Notes: generated from the sequence alone by a model not told the origin. Shown: positions 1 to 12,352, numbered from the stretch's first letter. The stretch: DNA of 48,303 nt from Alphaproteobacteria bacterium (GCA_021413445.1 JAIOQI010000003.1:1-48303), one strand, 5' to 3'. Translations and numbers: made by a program.

Positions 1-1792
<1,792 letters not shown>

Positions 1793-1809
1793 ATGGGGTG
1801 CTCCTTTGG

Positions 1810-1842
1810 CTTTTATACTACCAAGAAAGGCAAATGGATTTC
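1810..1842 (-). promoter_or_regulatory. Possible clpB promoter
   Basis: On the minus strand TTGAAA is followed 18 nt later by TAGTAT, shortly before the clpB ribosome-binding site. It resembles a housekeeping sigma-70 promoter. I could not find a convincing heat-shock sigma-32 motif. AT-rich sequence here makes chance matches likely. Confidence 0.3.
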
Positions 1843-1871
1843 AAAAAAGTTATAATGTTTTTAAATCCCAA

Positions 1872-1948
1872 TGTCATTCTGAGTGCAGCGAAGAATCTCT
1901 TTTATTTTCAATTGGATACCTCAGTCGCTTCACTCCTGTAGTATGGCA
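1872..1948. repeat. Interspersed palindromic repeat of the TCATTCTGAG type, copy 1
   Basis: This intergenic block begins GTCATTCTGAGTGCAGCGAA and ends with a partner arm containing CTCAGTCGCTTCACTCC. It matches the widespread TCATTCTGAGCGAAGCGAAGAATC family of short non-coding repeats. A second copy lies at 22001-22071. It sits between the clpB promoter region and the DUF4167 terminator. Confidence 0.6.
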
Positions 1949-1956
1949 AAAGAGCA

Positions 1957-1989
1957 AAAACGAAGGGCGCATTTCAAAGGCGCCCTTCG
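1957..1989 (-). terminator. Rho-independent terminator after the lysC-to-DUF4167 operon
   Basis: A perfect 10-bp stem (CGAAGGGCGC at 1961-1970, GCGCCCTTCG at 1980-1989) with a 9-nt loop is followed on the minus strand by TTTTTG. It lies 21 nt beyond the DUF4167 stop codon. The other strand also has a T-run after the stem, so it could work in both directions. Confidence 0.85.
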
Positions 1990-2010
1990 TTTTATTACTA
2001 CGTATTAAGC

Positions 2011-2610
2011 TTAACCCGCTTCCGGCTCGCCGCGACGGGATTGCTGGGAATGACGGCTGCGATGCTGCCGGGGCTGCTGGTCGCCCTGCGGCTGGTCCTG
2101 CGTTCCGCTGGCAGTTGGAGACGTGTCCGGCCCGTTTGGCTGTGCGCCATGGCGCGGACCGACGAGGAAGCTCTGGTCGAGATCGTTCAGCGTGCCGGCT
2201 TCAGGGGCTGCCATATTGCCATCAGGCTGGGGCTGCGCCGGCTGCTGCACGTGCGGCTGCGGCTGATGCTGGGGATTTTGCTGGTTGTACTGGTTCATTT
2301 CCTCGGTCATCTCGTTGATGAACCGCTGATAATGTTCCGCGTGCTGCAGGTAGCTTTCCGCCAAAACGCGGTCGCCGGCCGAGGCCGCGTCGCGCGCCAG
2401 GGTGACGTATTTCTCGTTAATCTGGTAGGCCGTGCCGCGAATGCGCACATCGGGGCCATTGCTGTCGAAATTCTGGATGCGCGGATTGACGCGCCGGCCG
2501 CCTTGTTGTGCGGCATTGTGGGTGTGATTGCCGCCGCCGCTGTTATAGCCACCGCCGCCTCCACCACTGCGACCGCGTTGAGGACGTCTGGAATTCTGAT
2601 TATGTCTCAT
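2011..2610 (-). CDS. DUF4167 domain protein
   Basis: This 199-residue protein has the DUF4167 architecture: a basic Gly-rich N-terminus (MRHNQNSRRPQRGR, then poly-Gly), a conserved helical core around residues 40-100 (RIQNFDSNGPDVRIRG followed by a Tyr/Ala-rich helical segment), and a low-complexity Gln/Pro/His tail. The family is essentially restricted to Alphaproteobacteria and commonly sits next to prmC and clpB, as here, so it is a strong taxonomic marker. Its molecular role is not established. The Arg/Gly-rich ends suggest nucleic-acid binding, which is inference. It is probably the last gene of the operon read from lysC, as a terminator follows 21 nt after its stop. The Shine-Dalgarno is weak (AAAGAAC). 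Confidence 0.9.
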   Translation of the reverse strand: MRHNQNSRRPQRGRSGGGGGGYNSGGGNHTHNAAQQGGRRVNPRIQNFDSNGPDVRIRGTAYQINEKYVTLARDAASAGDRVLAESYLQHAEHYQRFINEMTEEMNQYNQQNPQHQPQPHVQQPAQPQPDGNMAAPEAGTLNDLDQSFLVGPRHGAQPNGPDTSPTASGTQDQPQGDQQPRQHRSRHSQQSRRGEPEAG

Positions 2611-2691
2611 GCTGTTTTGTTCTTTTCTTTATTTCGGTTGAATAATACCGCTTAACACTCTCGCTTCATACGACCACCCTATCATCTCCGG

Positions 2692-3555
2692 TCAGTCCTG
2701 GCTGATGCGTTGAGCGACAACGCATCTGCTATGACCGGCAAGGTCTGGAACAACTTGTAGCACACGGAACCCTCCAGCCGCAAGTATCCCTTTGACGGCC
2801 TCGGTCTGGTCATAGCCGATCTCCAAAAAGACCTTCCCCTGCTTCGCCAATAATTGAGGTAAGAGCTTGGCAATGCTGCGATAACAGTCCAGCCCGTCCT
2901 CCCCCCCGGCCAGGGCCAGGCGCGGGTCATATTGCCTGACTTCCGGCTCCAGTTTCTCTATTTCAGCGTTGGCGATATAGGGGGGATTGCTGATGACCAC
3001 ATCGAAGGGCTGATCGACCTTCATATCCTCCCAGTCCAGCGCCGCAAAGGAGGCCCGGCCGGAAAGATGCATATCTTCGGCATTCTGTTGCGCCGTCTGG
3101 ATGGCATCGGCGCTGATATCGACCCCGACTCCCGTCGCTTGCGGCAATTCATGCAGGAGTGACAACAAAAGGCAGCCGCTGCCCGTTCCGAGATCCAGTA
3201 TGCTTAAAGGATGGGCTTTGCCGAGATACCCCAAAGCCGCCTCGATCAGGGTCTCAGAATCCGCCCTTGGATCAAGTGTTTCACGTGAAATCTTAAACTC
3301 AGACTTCCAGAAAGCGCGGGTTCCCAGGATGCGCGACACCGGCTCACGCAAAACCCGCCGCCGGGCGGCGGCAGTTAATGTTTCACATTCAGAGTCTGTT
3401 ATTAATTTATTGTAATTCAACAATAATTCTTCATGACGAAGCCCTAAAATGCCCTGTGCCAGCAACCGGGCGTCCAGCTCCGGCGTATCAAGCCCGATGG
3501 CCTTAAACTGCTCCCGCATTTCAGTGATAGCGGCACGAATGGTTTTTTCTACCAC
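2692..3555 (-). CDS. prmC: Peptide chain release factor N5-glutamine methyltransferase
   Basis: PrmC methylates the glutamine of the GGQ motif in release factors RF1 and RF2 using S-adenosylmethionine. The 287-residue protein has an N-terminal helical release-factor-binding domain (~1-90), a Rossmann methyltransferase fold with the SAM-binding motif [14 protein letters not shown], and the catalytic NPPY motif ([13 protein letters not shown]) that orients the glutamine amide. Its start overlaps the end of prfA by 7 nt, so the enzyme and its RF1 substrate are translationally coupled. Length and motif order are normal for the family. Confidence 0.97.
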   Translation of the reverse strand: MVEKTIRAAITEMREQFKAIGLDTPELDARLLAQGILGLRHEELLLNYNKLITDSECETLTAAARRRVLREPVSRILGTRAFWKSEFKISRETLDPRADSETLIEAALGYLGKAHPLSILDLGTGSGCLLLSLLHELPQATGVGVDISADAIQTAQQNAEDMHLSGRASFAALDWEDMKVDQPFDVVISNPPYIANAEIEKLEPEVRQYDPRLALAGGEDGLDCYRSIAKLLPQLLAKQGKVFLEIGYDQTEAVKGILAAGGFRVLQVVPDLAGHSRCVVAQRISQD

Positions 3556-4625
3556 GACATCTCCGCCAGCTTCGCCGCCTGGTCTTCTGTCGTCAGGGGA
3601 TCGATGATCTCATCGAGACATTCCCCGCTGATGACCCGGTCCAGCTTATAAATAGTCAGGTTGATGCGGTGATCGGTCACCCTTCCCTGCGGGAAGTTAT
3701 AGGTGCGGATGCGCTCTGACCTGTCGCCGGAACCGACCAGATCCTTACGGGCGGCGGAACGCTCGGAGGCCAGCTTCGCCCGCTGTGTTTCGTAAATACG
3801 GGAGCGCAGGATCTTCATCGCCCGCGCCTTGTTCTTATGCTGGGACTTTTCATCCTGCTGCTGCACCACGGTTCCGGTCGGGATATGGGTGATACGGACG
3901 GCGCTCTCCGTCTTGTTGACGTGCTGGCCGCCCGCGCCGCCGGCGCGGAACACGTCGATGCGGAGGTCCTTGTCCTCAATGACCAGATCCACCTCTTCCG
4001 CTTCAGGCAGCACGGCGACAGTGGCGGCGGAGGTATGGATGCGCCCGCTGGCTTCCGTATTCGGCACCCGCTGCACGCGATGCACGCCGGACTCGTATTT
4101 CAGCCGCGAGAAAACATTCTGCCCCGTCACTTCCACCACCGCCTGCTTGACGCCGCCGAGGTCGCTTTCCGACATTTCCATGACTTCAAAACGCCAGCCG
4201 TGGTCGGCGGCATAGCGCTTGTACATATTGAACAGGTCACCCGCAAACAAGGCCGCCTCATCCCCGCCCGTGCCGGCGCGGATTTCAAGGATGGCGTTCT
4301 TGGCGTCCGCCGTGTCCTTGGGCAGCAGCATCACCTGAATGCTTTTCTCCACCAGCGGAATACGTTCTTTCAGGCGGTAGAAGTCCTCCTCCGCCAAGGC
4401 TTTCATTTCCTTGTCGGCGGCGGGGTCGGACATCATCTGTTCAAGGTCTTTTTGCTCGGCCCGGGCCTTCTGGTAGTCGCGGATCAGCGCCGCCAGCGGC
4501 GTCAGATCCGAATATTCCTTGGACAGCTTGCTGAATTCCTCCGACGGCAGGGAGCCGGAAGACATCAGGGATTCAATCTCCTGAAAGCGCCCCAGAACCT
4601 GGCCAAGCTTGCGGTCGAGTGACAT
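3549..4625 (-). CDS. prfA: Peptide chain release factor 1
   Basis: RF1 terminates translation at UAA and UAG. The 358-residue protein is full length. The stop-codon recognition tripeptide is PNT at 188-190 (in [17 protein letters not shown]), fitting the PxT motif of RF1 rather than the SPF of RF2. The catalytic GGQ is at 232-234 in [18 protein letters not shown]. The remaining sequence follows the RF1 domain order: coiled-coil domain 1, then domains 2 to 4. It is followed by prmC with a 7-nt overlap and preceded by ispG 15 nt upstream. Confidence 0.98.
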   Translation of the reverse strand: MSLDRKLGQVLGRFQEIESLMSSGSLPSEEFSKLSKEYSDLTPLAALIRDYQKARAEQKDLEQMMSDPAADKEMKALAEEDFYRLKERIPLVEKSIQVMLLPKDTADAKNAILEIRAGTGGDEAALFAGDLFNMYKRYAADHGWRFEVMEMSESDLGGVKQAVVEVTGQNVFSRLKYESGVHRVQRVPNTEASGRIHTSAATVAVLPEAEEVDLVIEDKDLRIDVFRAGGAGGQHVNKTESAVRITHIPTGTVVQQQDEKSQHKNKARAMKILRSRIYETQRAKLASERSAARKDLVGSGDRSERIRTYNFPQGRVTDHRINLTIYKLDRVISGECLDEIIDPLTTEDQAAKLAEMSW

Positions 4626-4640
4626 GACAATAAATTCCCT

Positions 4641-5765
4641 CTAAGCCGCGGCGCTTTGCGCTTTGTTTCTTTCAATTTCAGCCGCTTTTTCCTCGACCAG
4701 CTTGACGAGGTGGGCGACGATGTCCTCGTTCTGCAGGCGGTGGCTGGTCTGCCCCTTGATATAGACCTGGTGCGTGCCGCGCCCGCCGCCGGTGAAGCCG
4801 ATATCGGTCATCAGGGCCTCGCCGGGGCCGTTGACGACGCAGCCGATCACCGACACCGTCAGCGGCGTCGCGATATGGGCGAGGCGCTCTTCCAGAACCT
4901 TCACCGTTTCAATGACGTCAAACTGCTGGCGCGCGCAGGACGGGCAGGAGATGACGTTGACGCCGCGGTGCCTGAGACCCAATGACTTCAGGATGTCGAA
5001 CCCGACCTTGATTTCCTCCACCGGGTCGGCCGACAGGGACACGCGGATGGTATCGCCGATGCCCGCCCACAGCAGGCTGCCCATGCCGATGGACGACTTG
5101 ACCGTGCCGGTGCGCAAGCCGCCGGCTTCGGTCACGCCGATATGCAGGGGATAGTCGCAGGCTTCCGCCAATTGCTGATAGGCCGCCACGGCCAGGAATA
5201 CGTCAGAGGCCTTGCAACTGATCTTGAAATTAAAAAAATCATGGTCTTCGAGAATCTTGATATGGCGCAGGGCGGAAGCCACCATCGCTTCCGGGCAGGG
5301 TTCGCCGAATTGCTCCAGCAGGTCCTTTTCCAGCGATCCGGCATTGACCCCGATGCGGATGGAGCAGTTGTGGTCCTTGGCGGCTTTGATGACTTCGCGC
5401 ACCCGGTCGTCGGAGCCGATATTGCCGGGATTGATGCGCAGGCAGGCCGCCCCGGCTTCCGCCGCCTCGATCCCGCGCTTATAATGGAAATGGATGTCCG
5501 CCACGACCGGCACGGCAACCTGCTGTATGATGGACTTCAGCGCCTTGGTCGAGTCTTCATCCGGGCAGGAGACGCGGACAATATCCGCGCCCGCCTTTTC
5601 CAGCGCCTTGATCTGCGCCACCGTCGCGGCGATATCCGAGGTCAGCGTATTGGTCATCGACTGGACGGTGATCGGCGCATCGCCGCCCACCGGCACATTG
5701 CCGACCATAATTTGCCGCGACTTGCGGCGTTGAATCTGGCGATAGGGGCGCGGCGTGTAAGACAT
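4641..5765 (-). CDS. ispG: 4-hydroxy-3-methylbut-2-en-1-yl diphosphate synthase (IspG/GcpE)
   Basis: IspG catalyses the penultimate step of the methylerythritol phosphate pathway, reductively opening MEcPP to HMBPP with a [4Fe-4S] cluster. The 374-residue protein shows the TIM-barrel start ([19 protein letters not shown]) and the C-terminal cluster domain. Three cysteines that should ligate iron are Cys274 and Cys277 (SCPSCARQ) and Cys309 ([10 protein letters not shown]). The length matches the short bacterial form without the insertion seen in chlamydial and plant enzymes. Only 2 nt separate it from rodZ upstream. Confidence 0.97.
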   Translation of the reverse strand: MSYTPRPYRQIQRRKSRQIMVGNVPVGGDAPITVQSMTNTLTSDIAATVAQIKALEKAGADIVRVSCPDEDSTKALKSIIQQVAVPVVADIHFHYKRGIEAAEAGAACLRINPGNIGSDDRVREVIKAAKDHNCSIRIGVNAGSLEKDLLEQFGEPCPEAMVASALRHIKILEDHDFFNFKISCKASDVFLAVAAYQQLAEACDYPLHIGVTEAGGLRTGTVKSSIGMGSLLWAGIGDTIRVSLSADPVEEIKVGFDILKSLGLRHRGVNVISCPSCARQQFDVIETVKVLEERLAHIATPLTVSVIGCVVNGPGEALMTDIGFTGGGRGTHQVYIKGQTSHRLQNEDIVAHLVKLVEEKAAEIERNKAQSAAA

Positions 5766-5767
5766 GA

Positions 5768-6829
5768 TTAATTCCGGAACATATATTTCTTTTTCTTGAG
5801 CGACGCCGGGTTCAGGCTGACACCGCGCACAATTTCCCCCGAGCCCCCGATGGAATCGACGGATTTTCCATCCACCGAGATTTCAAGCCCGCCGGCATTG
5901 GAGGTGACCAGCTTGAGCCCCGGCTCGTCGGGAACAAAGTACTGGTCCCCCGGCCTCATAACCTTTTTGTAGATGACCTCGCCATCGGCATTGCTGATCT
6001 CAACCCAGCTCGACTCGCTGGCTTCAATGGTGACACGGCTCTTCCCGCGCTTGATCTTGATCTGCGGCTCATCCGGCTTGGGTGCCTCCTTATTCGCGTC
6101 GGCCGCGGCAGCCTTCTCAGGAGCCTGCGTTTCGTCCGGCGTTTTTGCGCCCGCAGACATATCCTGCGGCTGGCTTGAGCTGTCAGGCGGCGCCGGGGAC
6201 GGCGTCAACGCCGCCGTTTCCGGGGCCGGAGCCGGAGCCGGAGCCGGGGCTGCAACAGGCCCGAGCACAGCTGCGGGATCAATCTGCGGCGCCGGCGGAG
6301 AATCCCCTGCTTCCGCAGGCGGCGCTTCCGCGGAGGAATCCGATGCCGCCGCAACCACGGGCGCTGGCGGAATTTGTTCAGCGTCTTTACCGGAACCGCT
6401 GTTCACATTGGAATAAACCGTCCAGAACACCAAAACCAGCACCGCCAGAAAAAACCCAACCCCGATCATGATCGGGTCCGGCACGCGTCCTTCCGAGACC
6501 GGCTCGGGAAAAGACAGCTTGGATTGCGAAGGCGCGTAGCCATGCTCGGTCTTGAACTTGTCCACGATTTCGGCGCCGTTCAGGCCAAGATAGTTCGCAT
6601 AGCCGCGCACAAACCCGACCGCGTAGGTGATGCCGGGCAACTCATCAAGATTGTTTTCCTCGATGGCCCGCAGCTGGACATGGCGGATGCGAAGGGCGGC
6701 AGAGACTTCCTCAATGCTCAGGTTCCTGGCCTGACGGGCCGCCCGCAGCAAGGCGCCCACAGAATCGTCCTGAGGGTGCAGATCATCCGCGGCCGTCTTT
6801 GTTTTACTACCCTCAGTCATCTTTGTCAT
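5768..6829 (-). CDS. rodZ: RodZ-like cytoskeletal protein (HTH, one membrane segment, DUF4115)
   Basis: RodZ links the MreB cytoskeleton to the cell-wall machinery. This 353-residue protein has a cytoplasmic helix-turn-helix domain at ~22-95 ([20 protein letters not shown], then [11 protein letters not shown]), one transmembrane helix at ~119-139, a periplasmic Pro/Ala-rich linker at ~155-255 with a PAPAPAPAP run, and a C-terminal DUF4115 beta domain at ~255-345 ([17 protein letters not shown]). The GC-rich linker may vary in length between strains. It is the third gene of the operon, 9 nt after ptsP and 2 nt before ispG. Confidence 0.9.
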   Translation of the reverse strand: MTKMTEGSKTKTAADDLHPQDDSVGALLRAARQARNLSIEEVSAALRIRHVQLRAIEENNLDELPGITYAVGFVRGYANYLGLNGAEIVDKFKTEHGYAPSQSKLSFPEPVSEGRVPDPIMIGVGFFLAVLVLVFWTVYSNVNSGSGKDAEQIPPAPVVAAASDSSAEAPPAEAGDSPPAPQIDPAAVLGPVAAPAPAPAPAPETAALTPSPAPPDSSSQPQDMSAGAKTPDETQAPEKAAAADANKEAPKPDEPQIKIKRGKSRVTIEASESSWVEISNADGEVIYKKVMRPGDQYFVPDEPGLKLVTSNAGGLEISVDGKSVDSIGGSGEIVRGVSLNPASLKKKKYMFRN

Positions 6830-6838
6830 ATTAATTCT

Positions 6839-9190
6839 CTAGCCGTTCCAGGCAATATTCACTTGATGGTCGCGCGCAAAAGACAACAGGCGCTCCCTCA
6901 GGCTATGATCGCGTGCTTTCATAAGCTGCTCAAGATACGGCAGAAGGCATCCCGTATCAAGGGTTGGTATCATCATTTTTACCGCCTCGACAGACTGCGC
7001 GGAAAGGGAAAGCGTCTCATACCCCAAGGCAATCAGCACCATTGCTTCCAACGGCTGACCGGCCATTTCGCCGCAAACGCTGACCGGAACCCCCGCCGCC
7101 CTGCATTTATCCGCGATAGTCTTCAGGACCCCCAGCATCGCCGGCGACAGGGAATCATAGCGGTTGCGGAGGGCGTCATTCCCGCGATCCACCGCATAAA
7201 GATATTGCATCAGGTCGTTGGTGCCGACAGAAATGAAATCGACGGTCGGCAGCAAGGTGTCCAACTGCCACAACAGGGCCGGCACTTCCAGCATGACGCC
7301 GAGCTCGATTTTTTCCGGCACGGGGATATTGTCCCGGCGGGCCCTCTTTTTCTCCATCTCCAGCAGTGCCCTGGCGCGGTCGTATTCCGCGACTTCCGTC
7401 ACCAGCGGCAGCATGATCTTGATGTTGCGGCCTTTCGCGCCGCGGATCAGGGCGCGGAACTGCGTTCTCAGCACGGCGGGGCGATCCATGCCGATCCTGA
7501 CCGCCCGCCAGCCCAGCGCCGGATTTTCCTCTTCCGGGGCCTTGAAGTACGGCAGCGGCTTGTCGCCGCCGATATCCAGCGTCCTGAACACCACCGGCTT
7601 GTCGCCCGCCTGGTCGAGAACCCTGCCGTAGAGCTCCGCCTGCGTCACCACCAGCGGGTATTTTTTCAGGCCCATGAACGACAGTTCCGTCCTGAACAGG
7701 CCGATGCCGTCCGCCCCCGCATTCTGCAGCGCCCCCACTTCGGACAGCAACCCTGCGTTCATCTGCACGGAAACCATGATGCCGTCCTTGGTCACGGACT
7801 GCTGGTGCTGCATGCGGCGGTACATGCTGGTGCGCCGGGCGCGGGCTTCCATGCTCCGCGCATAAAGGTCAACGACGTACTGCGAAGGGCGGAGATAAAC
7901 GACGCCGTGATCCCCATCGACGATCACCTGGTCTCCGGACGCGACATAGTTCAGCAGGTCCGCGCATTGCCCGACGACCGGGATGCCGAGCGACCGCGCC
8001 ACGATCGCCACATGGTTCGAATGGCTGCCCTTTTCAAGGATGACGCCTTTCAGCCTGTTCCGGTCATAGTCGAGAAGCGCCGCAGGCCCCATCGAGCGCG
8101 CCACAAGAATAATATCGTCGGGGAGTTTTTCATGTGATTTCTCCTGCTGCTGCCGCATCAGGTGGCTGAGCAGGCGGTTGCTGAGGTCTTCCAGGTCCTG
8201 CAGCCTTTCGCGGATATAGCTGTCGTTGATCTGCATCATGCGGGCGCGGGTTTCATTCAGCGTGCTCTGCACAGCGGCCTCGGCGCTCAGCCCCTTATCG
8301 ACGGCGGCCTCGATGCGGGCGAGCCAGCCCCGGTCGCGCGCAAACATCTGATAGGCTTCGAGGATGTCCCGCGTTTCCGTTCCCGTCAGGCTGATGTCCT
8401 GGTGCAGCATGCGGTTAATCGCCTCGTGCATGCCGGCCACCGCCTGCTGGAGGCGGAATTTTTGCTCCCCGGTATCTTCCGCCACGATATTCTGCATCGT
8501 CAGGCGCGGTTCGTACAGGACGGCCTGGCCGATCGCCAGGCCCCGCCCGAGACTGACCCCCTCACTGTGCGTCGGCTTGCCGCCGGACGAAAGCACGGCG
8601 CTGATCTCCTGTATCGCCACAATCCCGCCGGACGTGACCAGTTCCGCCAGCACCATCGACACCATCTGCAAAATATCGACGACTTCCGCGCCATAGATTC
8701 TTTGCCGCCTGTCCTGGATGAGCAGGACGCCGCAGACAACGCCGCCGCGCAAAACCGGCACCCCGCAGAAAGACCTGAATTCAAATCCGCCGGTTTCGGG
8801 ACGCGCCACAAAACCGGGATGCAGCGCCGCATCCGACAGGGAGAGAGAGGTCGCATGCGCCGCAATATCGCCGACCAGCCCTTCGCCCACGCGCATCCTG
8901 GCCGGATGCGGCTGGTCAGGCTTCAGGCCCGTCGTGGAGAACAGCTCCAGGAAATCCCCCGAGCGGACCACGAAGCAGGAGCAGACGTCGGCCCGCAGCT
9001 CCTTGGCCACCAGCCTGACGATGTCATCCAATTTATTCTTGGCCGGCGCGGTTCCCGCCGTAATGTCCCGAAGGCTGGCCAGCAGCTGCCGGGACGCCGC
9101 CTGGGCATCCATGAACCCGGATGCCGCTCTCTCCCGCGCTGCGGGAGAAGATTTTATCATCTGCGCCCAATTTTTCGGGTCAGATTTCAT
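6839..9190 (-). CDS. ptsP: PEP-protein phosphotransferase of the nitrogen PTS (enzyme I-Ntr)
   Basis: PtsP transfers phosphate from phosphoenolpyruvate to NPr and so to EIIA-Ntr, a regulatory rather than sugar-transporting chain. The 783-residue protein has an N-terminal GAF sensor domain (~30-185) that separates it from sugar enzyme I, an enzyme I N-terminal domain (~212-355), the swivelling phosphohistidine domain with His393 in GSHSNHVAIVARS, and a C-terminal PEP-binding TIM barrel containing SVGTNDLMQYLYAVDR and the active-site loop CGEMAGQP. It starts 6 nt after the lysC stop. The adjacency lysC-ptsP is typical of Alphaproteobacteria. Confidence 0.97.
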   Translation of the reverse strand: MKSDPKNWAQMIKSSPAARERAASGFMDAQAASRQLLASLRDITAGTAPAKNKLDDIVRLVAKELRADVCSCFVVRSGDFLELFSTTGLKPDQPHPARMRVGEGLVGDIAAHATSLSLSDAALHPGFVARPETGGFEFRSFCGVPVLRGGVVCGVLLIQDRRQRIYGAEVVDILQMVSMVLAELVTSGGIVAIQEISAVLSSGGKPTHSEGVSLGRGLAIGQAVLYEPRLTMQNIVAEDTGEQKFRLQQAVAGMHEAINRMLHQDISLTGTETRDILEAYQMFARDRGWLARIEAAVDKGLSAEAAVQSTLNETRARMMQINDSYIRERLQDLEDLSNRLLSHLMRQQQEKSHEKLPDDIILVARSMGPAALLDYDRNRLKGVILEKGSHSNHVAIVARSLGIPVVGQCADLLNYVASGDQVIVDGDHGVVYLRPSQYVVDLYARSMEARARRTSMYRRMQHQQSVTKDGIMVSVQMNAGLLSEVGALQNAGADGIGLFRTELSFMGLKKYPLVVTQAELYGRVLDQAGDKPVVFRTLDIGGDKPLPYFKAPEEENPALGWRAVRIGMDRPAVLRTQFRALIRGAKGRNIKIMLPLVTEVAEYDRARALLEMEKKRARRDNIPVPEKIELGVMLEVPALLWQLDTLLPTVDFISVGTNDLMQYLYAVDRGNDALRNRYDSLSPAMLGVLKTIADKCRAAGVPVSVCGEMAGQPLEAMVLIALGYETLSLSAQSVEAVKMMIPTLDTGCLLPYLEQLMKARDHSLRERLLSFARDHQVNIAWNG

Positions 9191-9196
9191 GCGGCG

Positions 9197-10435
9197 CTAC
9201 CCACCATGATCCAGCCCATAAGCCGTGTGCAGCGAGCGCACCGCCAGCTCGGTATATTCGTCCGAGATCAGCACGCTCACCTTGATTTCCGAGGTGGTGA
9301 TGACCTGGATGTTGATGCCTTTTTCCGCCAGGGTCTTGAACATTTTCTGCGCAACCCCGACATGGCTCCGCATCCCGATGCCGATCACGGAAACCTTGGC
9401 GACATCCGCGCTCGATTCCACCAGCGTGCCCGGCAGATCCCTGGCGATGTTTTTCAGCACCTCCAGCGCCTTCGACAGATCCGCGCGCGTGACGGTGAAG
9501 GTGATGTCGGTCTTTTTATGGTCTGGCGAAAGGTTCTGCACGATCATATCGACGTTGATCGACGCATCCGCCAGGGGGCCGAACACCTTTGCCGCCACGC
9601 CCGGTATGTCGGGCAGGCTCCTTAAGGTCACCTTTGCCTCATCGCGGCTGTATGTCACGCTGCTGACTACTTCCTGTTCCACAATAGCATCCTCACCTAC
9701 AACTAGAGTTCCCGGAAGATCGCTGCCCAGGGCGCTTTCAAAGCTGGAAAGCACCTGCACAGGGACCCTTTCTTTCATCGCCAGCTCCACCGAGCGGGTA
9801 TGCAGGACCTTGGCCCCCACCGAGGCCATTTCCAGCATTTCTTCATAACTGATTTTGTTGATCTTGCGCGCGCGGTTCACGATGCGCGGATCGGCGGTAT
9901 AGACGCCATGCACGTCGGTATAAATATCGCAACGGTCGGCCTTCAGCGCCGCCGCCACCGCCACCGCCGACGTATCGGACCCGCCGCGCCCCAGCGTGGT
10001 GATGCGACCGTCCGGCGTCACGCCCTGAAACCCGGCAATAACGGCCACGTCGCCGTTCATGACGCTTTTTTTCAACGCCTCCGATTCAATCGACTGAATG
10101 CGCGCCTTGCCGTGCACGTCATTGGTCACGATCGGCACCTGCCACCCCATCCAGGAGCGGGCCTGTATCCCGCGTTTTTGCAGCGCCAGCGCCAGAAGGC
10201 CGGACGTCACCTGCTCCCCGGAAGCCACGACAGCGTCGTATTCCAGCGGATCGAACACATGGTTGATTTCCGAGCAATAGGCCACCAGCTGGTTGGTCAC
10301 GCCCGCCATGGCGGAAACCACCACGGCAACCTTGTGGCCGTTCTGGATTTCTCCAGCGACTTTATTGGCGACGTTTTCGATCGCAGGAATGTTCGCGACG
10401 GAAGTTCCACCAAACTTTAAAACCAGTAGCCCCAT
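9197..10435 (-). CDS. lysC: Aspartate kinase
   Basis: Aspartokinase phosphorylates aspartate, the first step towards lysine, threonine, methionine and diaminopimelate. The 412-residue protein has the amino-acid kinase domain starting [20 protein letters not shown], with the nucleotide/aspartate segment [15 protein letters not shown], followed by two ACT domains (~265-410) expected to mediate feedback control. The length is that of the monofunctional lysine-sensitive type. The start is supported by a GAGGAAG Shine-Dalgarno 4 nt upstream. It is the first gene of the minus-strand operon and is divergent from purA. Confidence 0.97.
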   Translation of the reverse strand: MGLLVLKFGGTSVANIPAIENVANKVAGEIQNGHKVAVVVSAMAGVTNQLVAYCSEINHVFDPLEYDAVVASGEQVTSGLLALALQKRGIQARSWMGWQVPIVTNDVHGKARIQSIESEALKKSVMNGDVAVIAGFQGVTPDGRITTLGRGGSDTSAVAVAAALKADRCDIYTDVHGVYTADPRIVNRARKINKISYEEMLEMASVGAKVLHTRSVELAMKERVPVQVLSSFESALGSDLPGTLVVGEDAIVEQEVVSSVTYSRDEAKVTLRSLPDIPGVAAKVFGPLADASINVDMIVQNLSPDHKKTDITFTVTRADLSKALEVLKNIARDLPGTLVESSADVAKVSVIGIGMRSHVGVAQKMFKTLAEKGINIQVITTSEIKVSVLISDEYTELAVRSLHTAYGLDHGG

Positions 10436-10631
10436 CGTCTTCCTCGTGTTGCGAAGATAAAGACAGCTCTCTTATGCGGAATTTATCCGAGATTACACCG
10501 ATTTAGGATGGATTTCTAAGATTCTTTTTAGCGTTGAGTATTATGTATTATTGCGACGCGCGACCTGAAAATAGCTGTGTTTCCGGCTGACGGATATGCT
10601 ATTCAGGGTTCGCAGCGAAAGGGTGAAACAT

Positions 10632-11921
10632 ATGACAAACATCACCATCATCGGCTCCCAATGGGGAGATGAAGGCAAAGGCAAGATTGTCGATTGGCTG
10701 GCCAGCCGAGCGGATGCCGTGGTCCGCTTTCAGGGCGGGCATAACGCCGGGCATACGCTGGTCATTGACGGCAAGGTCTATAAACTGCACCTGCTGCCCT
10801 CCGGCATCGTGCGCCCGGGAAAATTATCCATCATCGGCAACGGCGTGGTCATCGACCCTTGGGCGCTGGTGGCGGAAATCGCCACCCTGCGCGGTCAGGG
10901 CGTGGAAATTACGCCGGACAACCTGCTCGTCTCCGAAAATGCGCCGATGATCCTGCCGCTGCACGGCGCGATCGACCGCGCCATGGAAGCCGCCCGCGGT
11001 GCCCAGAAAATCGGCACCACCGGACGCGGCATCGGCCCCGCTTATGAAGACAAGATCGGCCGCCGGGTGTTGCGCATCTGCGACCTCGCCCATCCCGACA
11101 CGCTGAAATCAAAAATTGAAAATATGCTGATGCACCACAACGCCATTCTCAAGGGCCTCGGCGCGCCGACGCTGGCGGCGGAAGAATTCGTGGCGTCACT
11201 AAAAGAAATCGCGCCGCAAATCCTGCCTTTTGCCGGCTCCTGCTGGCAGGCGCTGGACCAGGCGAAAAGCAGCGGCAAAAAAATCCTCTTTGAAGGCGCG
11301 CAGGGCGTGATGCTGGATGTCGATCACGGCACCTATCCCTTCGTCACCTCCTCCAATACCATCGCCGCGCAGGCGGCCATCGGCTCCGGCGTCGGCGCGG
11401 ACCAGATCGGCTATGTGCTCGGCATCACCAAGGCCTATACCACCCGCGTCGGCTCCGGCCCCTTCCCCACCGAACTGACGGACGCGATCGGCGAAACGCT
11501 CGGCCAGCGCGGGCATGAGTTCGGCACCACCACCGGCCGGAAACGCCGCTGCGGCTGGTTTGACGCGGCGCAGGTGCGGCAGGTGGTCAAGGTCAGCGGC
11601 ATCCACGGCATCGCCCTCACCAAGCTGGATGTGATGGACACGCTGCAAGAAATAAAAATCTGCATCGGCTATGAATGCCGGGGCAAGAAATACGATTACC
11701 TGCCCGCTTCCGCCGATTTGCAGGCTGAAGTGAAGCCGATTTATGAAGCCATGCCCGGCTGGCAAAGCTCCTTGCAAGGCGTGCGTAAATTCGCCGATTT
11801 ACCGGAGAACGCACTCAAATACGTGCGCCGTCTCGAAACCCTGATCGGCGTCCCCGCCGCCGTCATCTCCACCAGCCCGGAGCGCGAAGACACCATTTTG
11901 GTCAAAGACCCGTTCCAATAA
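10632..11921 (+). CDS. purA: Adenylosuccinate synthetase
   Basis: PurA joins IMP and aspartate with GTP hydrolysis, the first committed step of AMP synthesis. The 429-residue protein begins [18 protein letters not shown], carrying the GDEGKGK GTP-binding loop, and later contains [22 protein letters not shown] and TSSNT motifs. I chose the ATG at 10632 because the glycine loop then falls at the family's usual position and an AAAGGGTG sequence lies 6 nt upstream. An upstream in-frame ATG at 10596 would add 12 atypical residues. A strong terminator follows directly. Confidence 0.97.
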   Translation: MTNITIIGSQWGDEGKGKIVDWLASRADAVVRFQGGHNAGHTLVIDGKVYKLHLLPSGIVRPGKLSIIGNGVVIDPWALVAEIATLRGQGVEITPDNLLVSENAPMILPLHGAIDRAMEAARGAQKIGTTGRGIGPAYEDKIGRRVLRICDLAHPDTLKSKIENMLMHHNAILKGLGAPTLAAEEFVASLKEIAPQILPFAGSCWQALDQAKSSGKKILFEGAQGVMLDVDHGTYPFVTSSNTIAAQAAIGSGVGADQIGYVLGITKAYTTRVGSGPFPTELTDAIGETLGQRGHEFGTTTGRKRRCGWFDAAQVRQVVKVSGIHGIALTKLDVMDTLQEIKICIGYECRGKKYDYLPASADLQAEVKPIYEAMPGWQSSLQGVRKFADLPENALKYVRRLETLIGVPAAVISTSPEREDTILVKDPFQ

Positions 11922-11953
11922 AAAAACCGCCTCACGATGGAGGCGGTTTTTTT
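11921..11953 (+). terminator. Rho-independent terminator after purA, probably bidirectional
   Basis: The stem ACCGCCTC (11926-11933) pairs with GAGGCGGT (11940-11947) around a 6-nt loop. It is preceded by an A-run and followed by TTTTTTATTTT, so it can stop purA transcripts on the plus strand and the small membrane-protein gene on the minus strand. Confidence 0.9.
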
Positions 11954-11974
11954 ATTTTAAAAGCAGAAAAACGA

Positions 11975-12163
11975 TTAGCCTGCCTTCGGGCCTTTGTTCT
12001 TTTTGTAAGCGCGCGCACCGCCGATGGTGCCGCCGATCAGCAGGACAGGCCATGAAACGCTAACTACCGGCAAAATAGCGGCAGCCACGAAAGCAATGCC
12101 AGCACCTTTAGCTACGCCCCTAACAACTTTATTCTTGGCAACTTTGTTAAAAATATTTTTCAT
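11975..12163 (-). CDS. Small membrane protein of unknown function, 62 residues
   Basis: I do not recognise this family. The protein has a basic N-terminus (MKNIFNKVAKNKVVRGVAKG), a hydrophobic hairpin-like stretch from about residue 20 to 50 (AGIAFVAAAILPVV, then SWPVLLIGGTIGG), and a basic C-terminus (RAYKKNKGPKAG). This predicts one long or two short membrane helices. The start has a strong AAGGAG Shine-Dalgarno 8 nt upstream, and a terminator lies just downstream, so it is very likely a real gene although it is tiny. The cationic, amphipathic make-up would also fit a membrane-active peptide, but nothing around it (no immunity or toxin partner) supports that. Confidence 0.7.
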   Translation of the reverse strand: MKNIFNKVAKNKVVRGVAKGAGIAFVAAAILPVVSVSWPVLLIGGTIGGARAYKKNKGPKAG

Positions 12164-12216
12164 CAGTATTTCTCCTTCATATAGACTTCTTGCATAACCT
12201 GACGGCTATGCCACAA

Positions 12217-12231
12217 TTCAGACCGTCTGAA
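12217..12231. promoter_or_regulatory. Palindrome, possible operator
   Basis: TTCAGAC and GTCTGAA form a perfect 7+7 inverted repeat around one central base. It lies in the 234-bp region between the divergent genes for the small membrane protein and the DUF3108 protein, 54 bp from the former. It could be a regulator-binding site. No regulator gene is adjacent. Confidence 0.3.
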
Positions 12232-12323
12232 CCTAATGTTGCGAACGTAGTTAATTGCTATCTATATGTCAACAAAAAATTGCCATAATTTTTAAGATAT
12301 TATCCATGGGCAAAAGATTTCTC

Positions 12324-12352
12324 TTGATTAGTTTTCATAAATAATATAGACT
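12324..12352 (+). promoter_or_regulatory. Possible promoter for the DUF3108 gene
   Basis: TTGATT is followed after 17 nt by TAGACT in an AT-rich region, 45 nt before the start codon. The match is partial and the background is AT-rich. Confidence 0.3.

Noticed and set aside
6374-8137. Long plus-strand open frame opposite ptsP
   Set aside because: It mirrors the ptsP and rodZ coding region, is Arg/His-rich, and no ribosome-binding site precedes it.
12217-12235. Neisseria-type DNA uptake sequence (CCGTCTGAA)
   Set aside because: Only one partial copy occurs and the gene content is not neisserial; the match belongs to a local palindrome.
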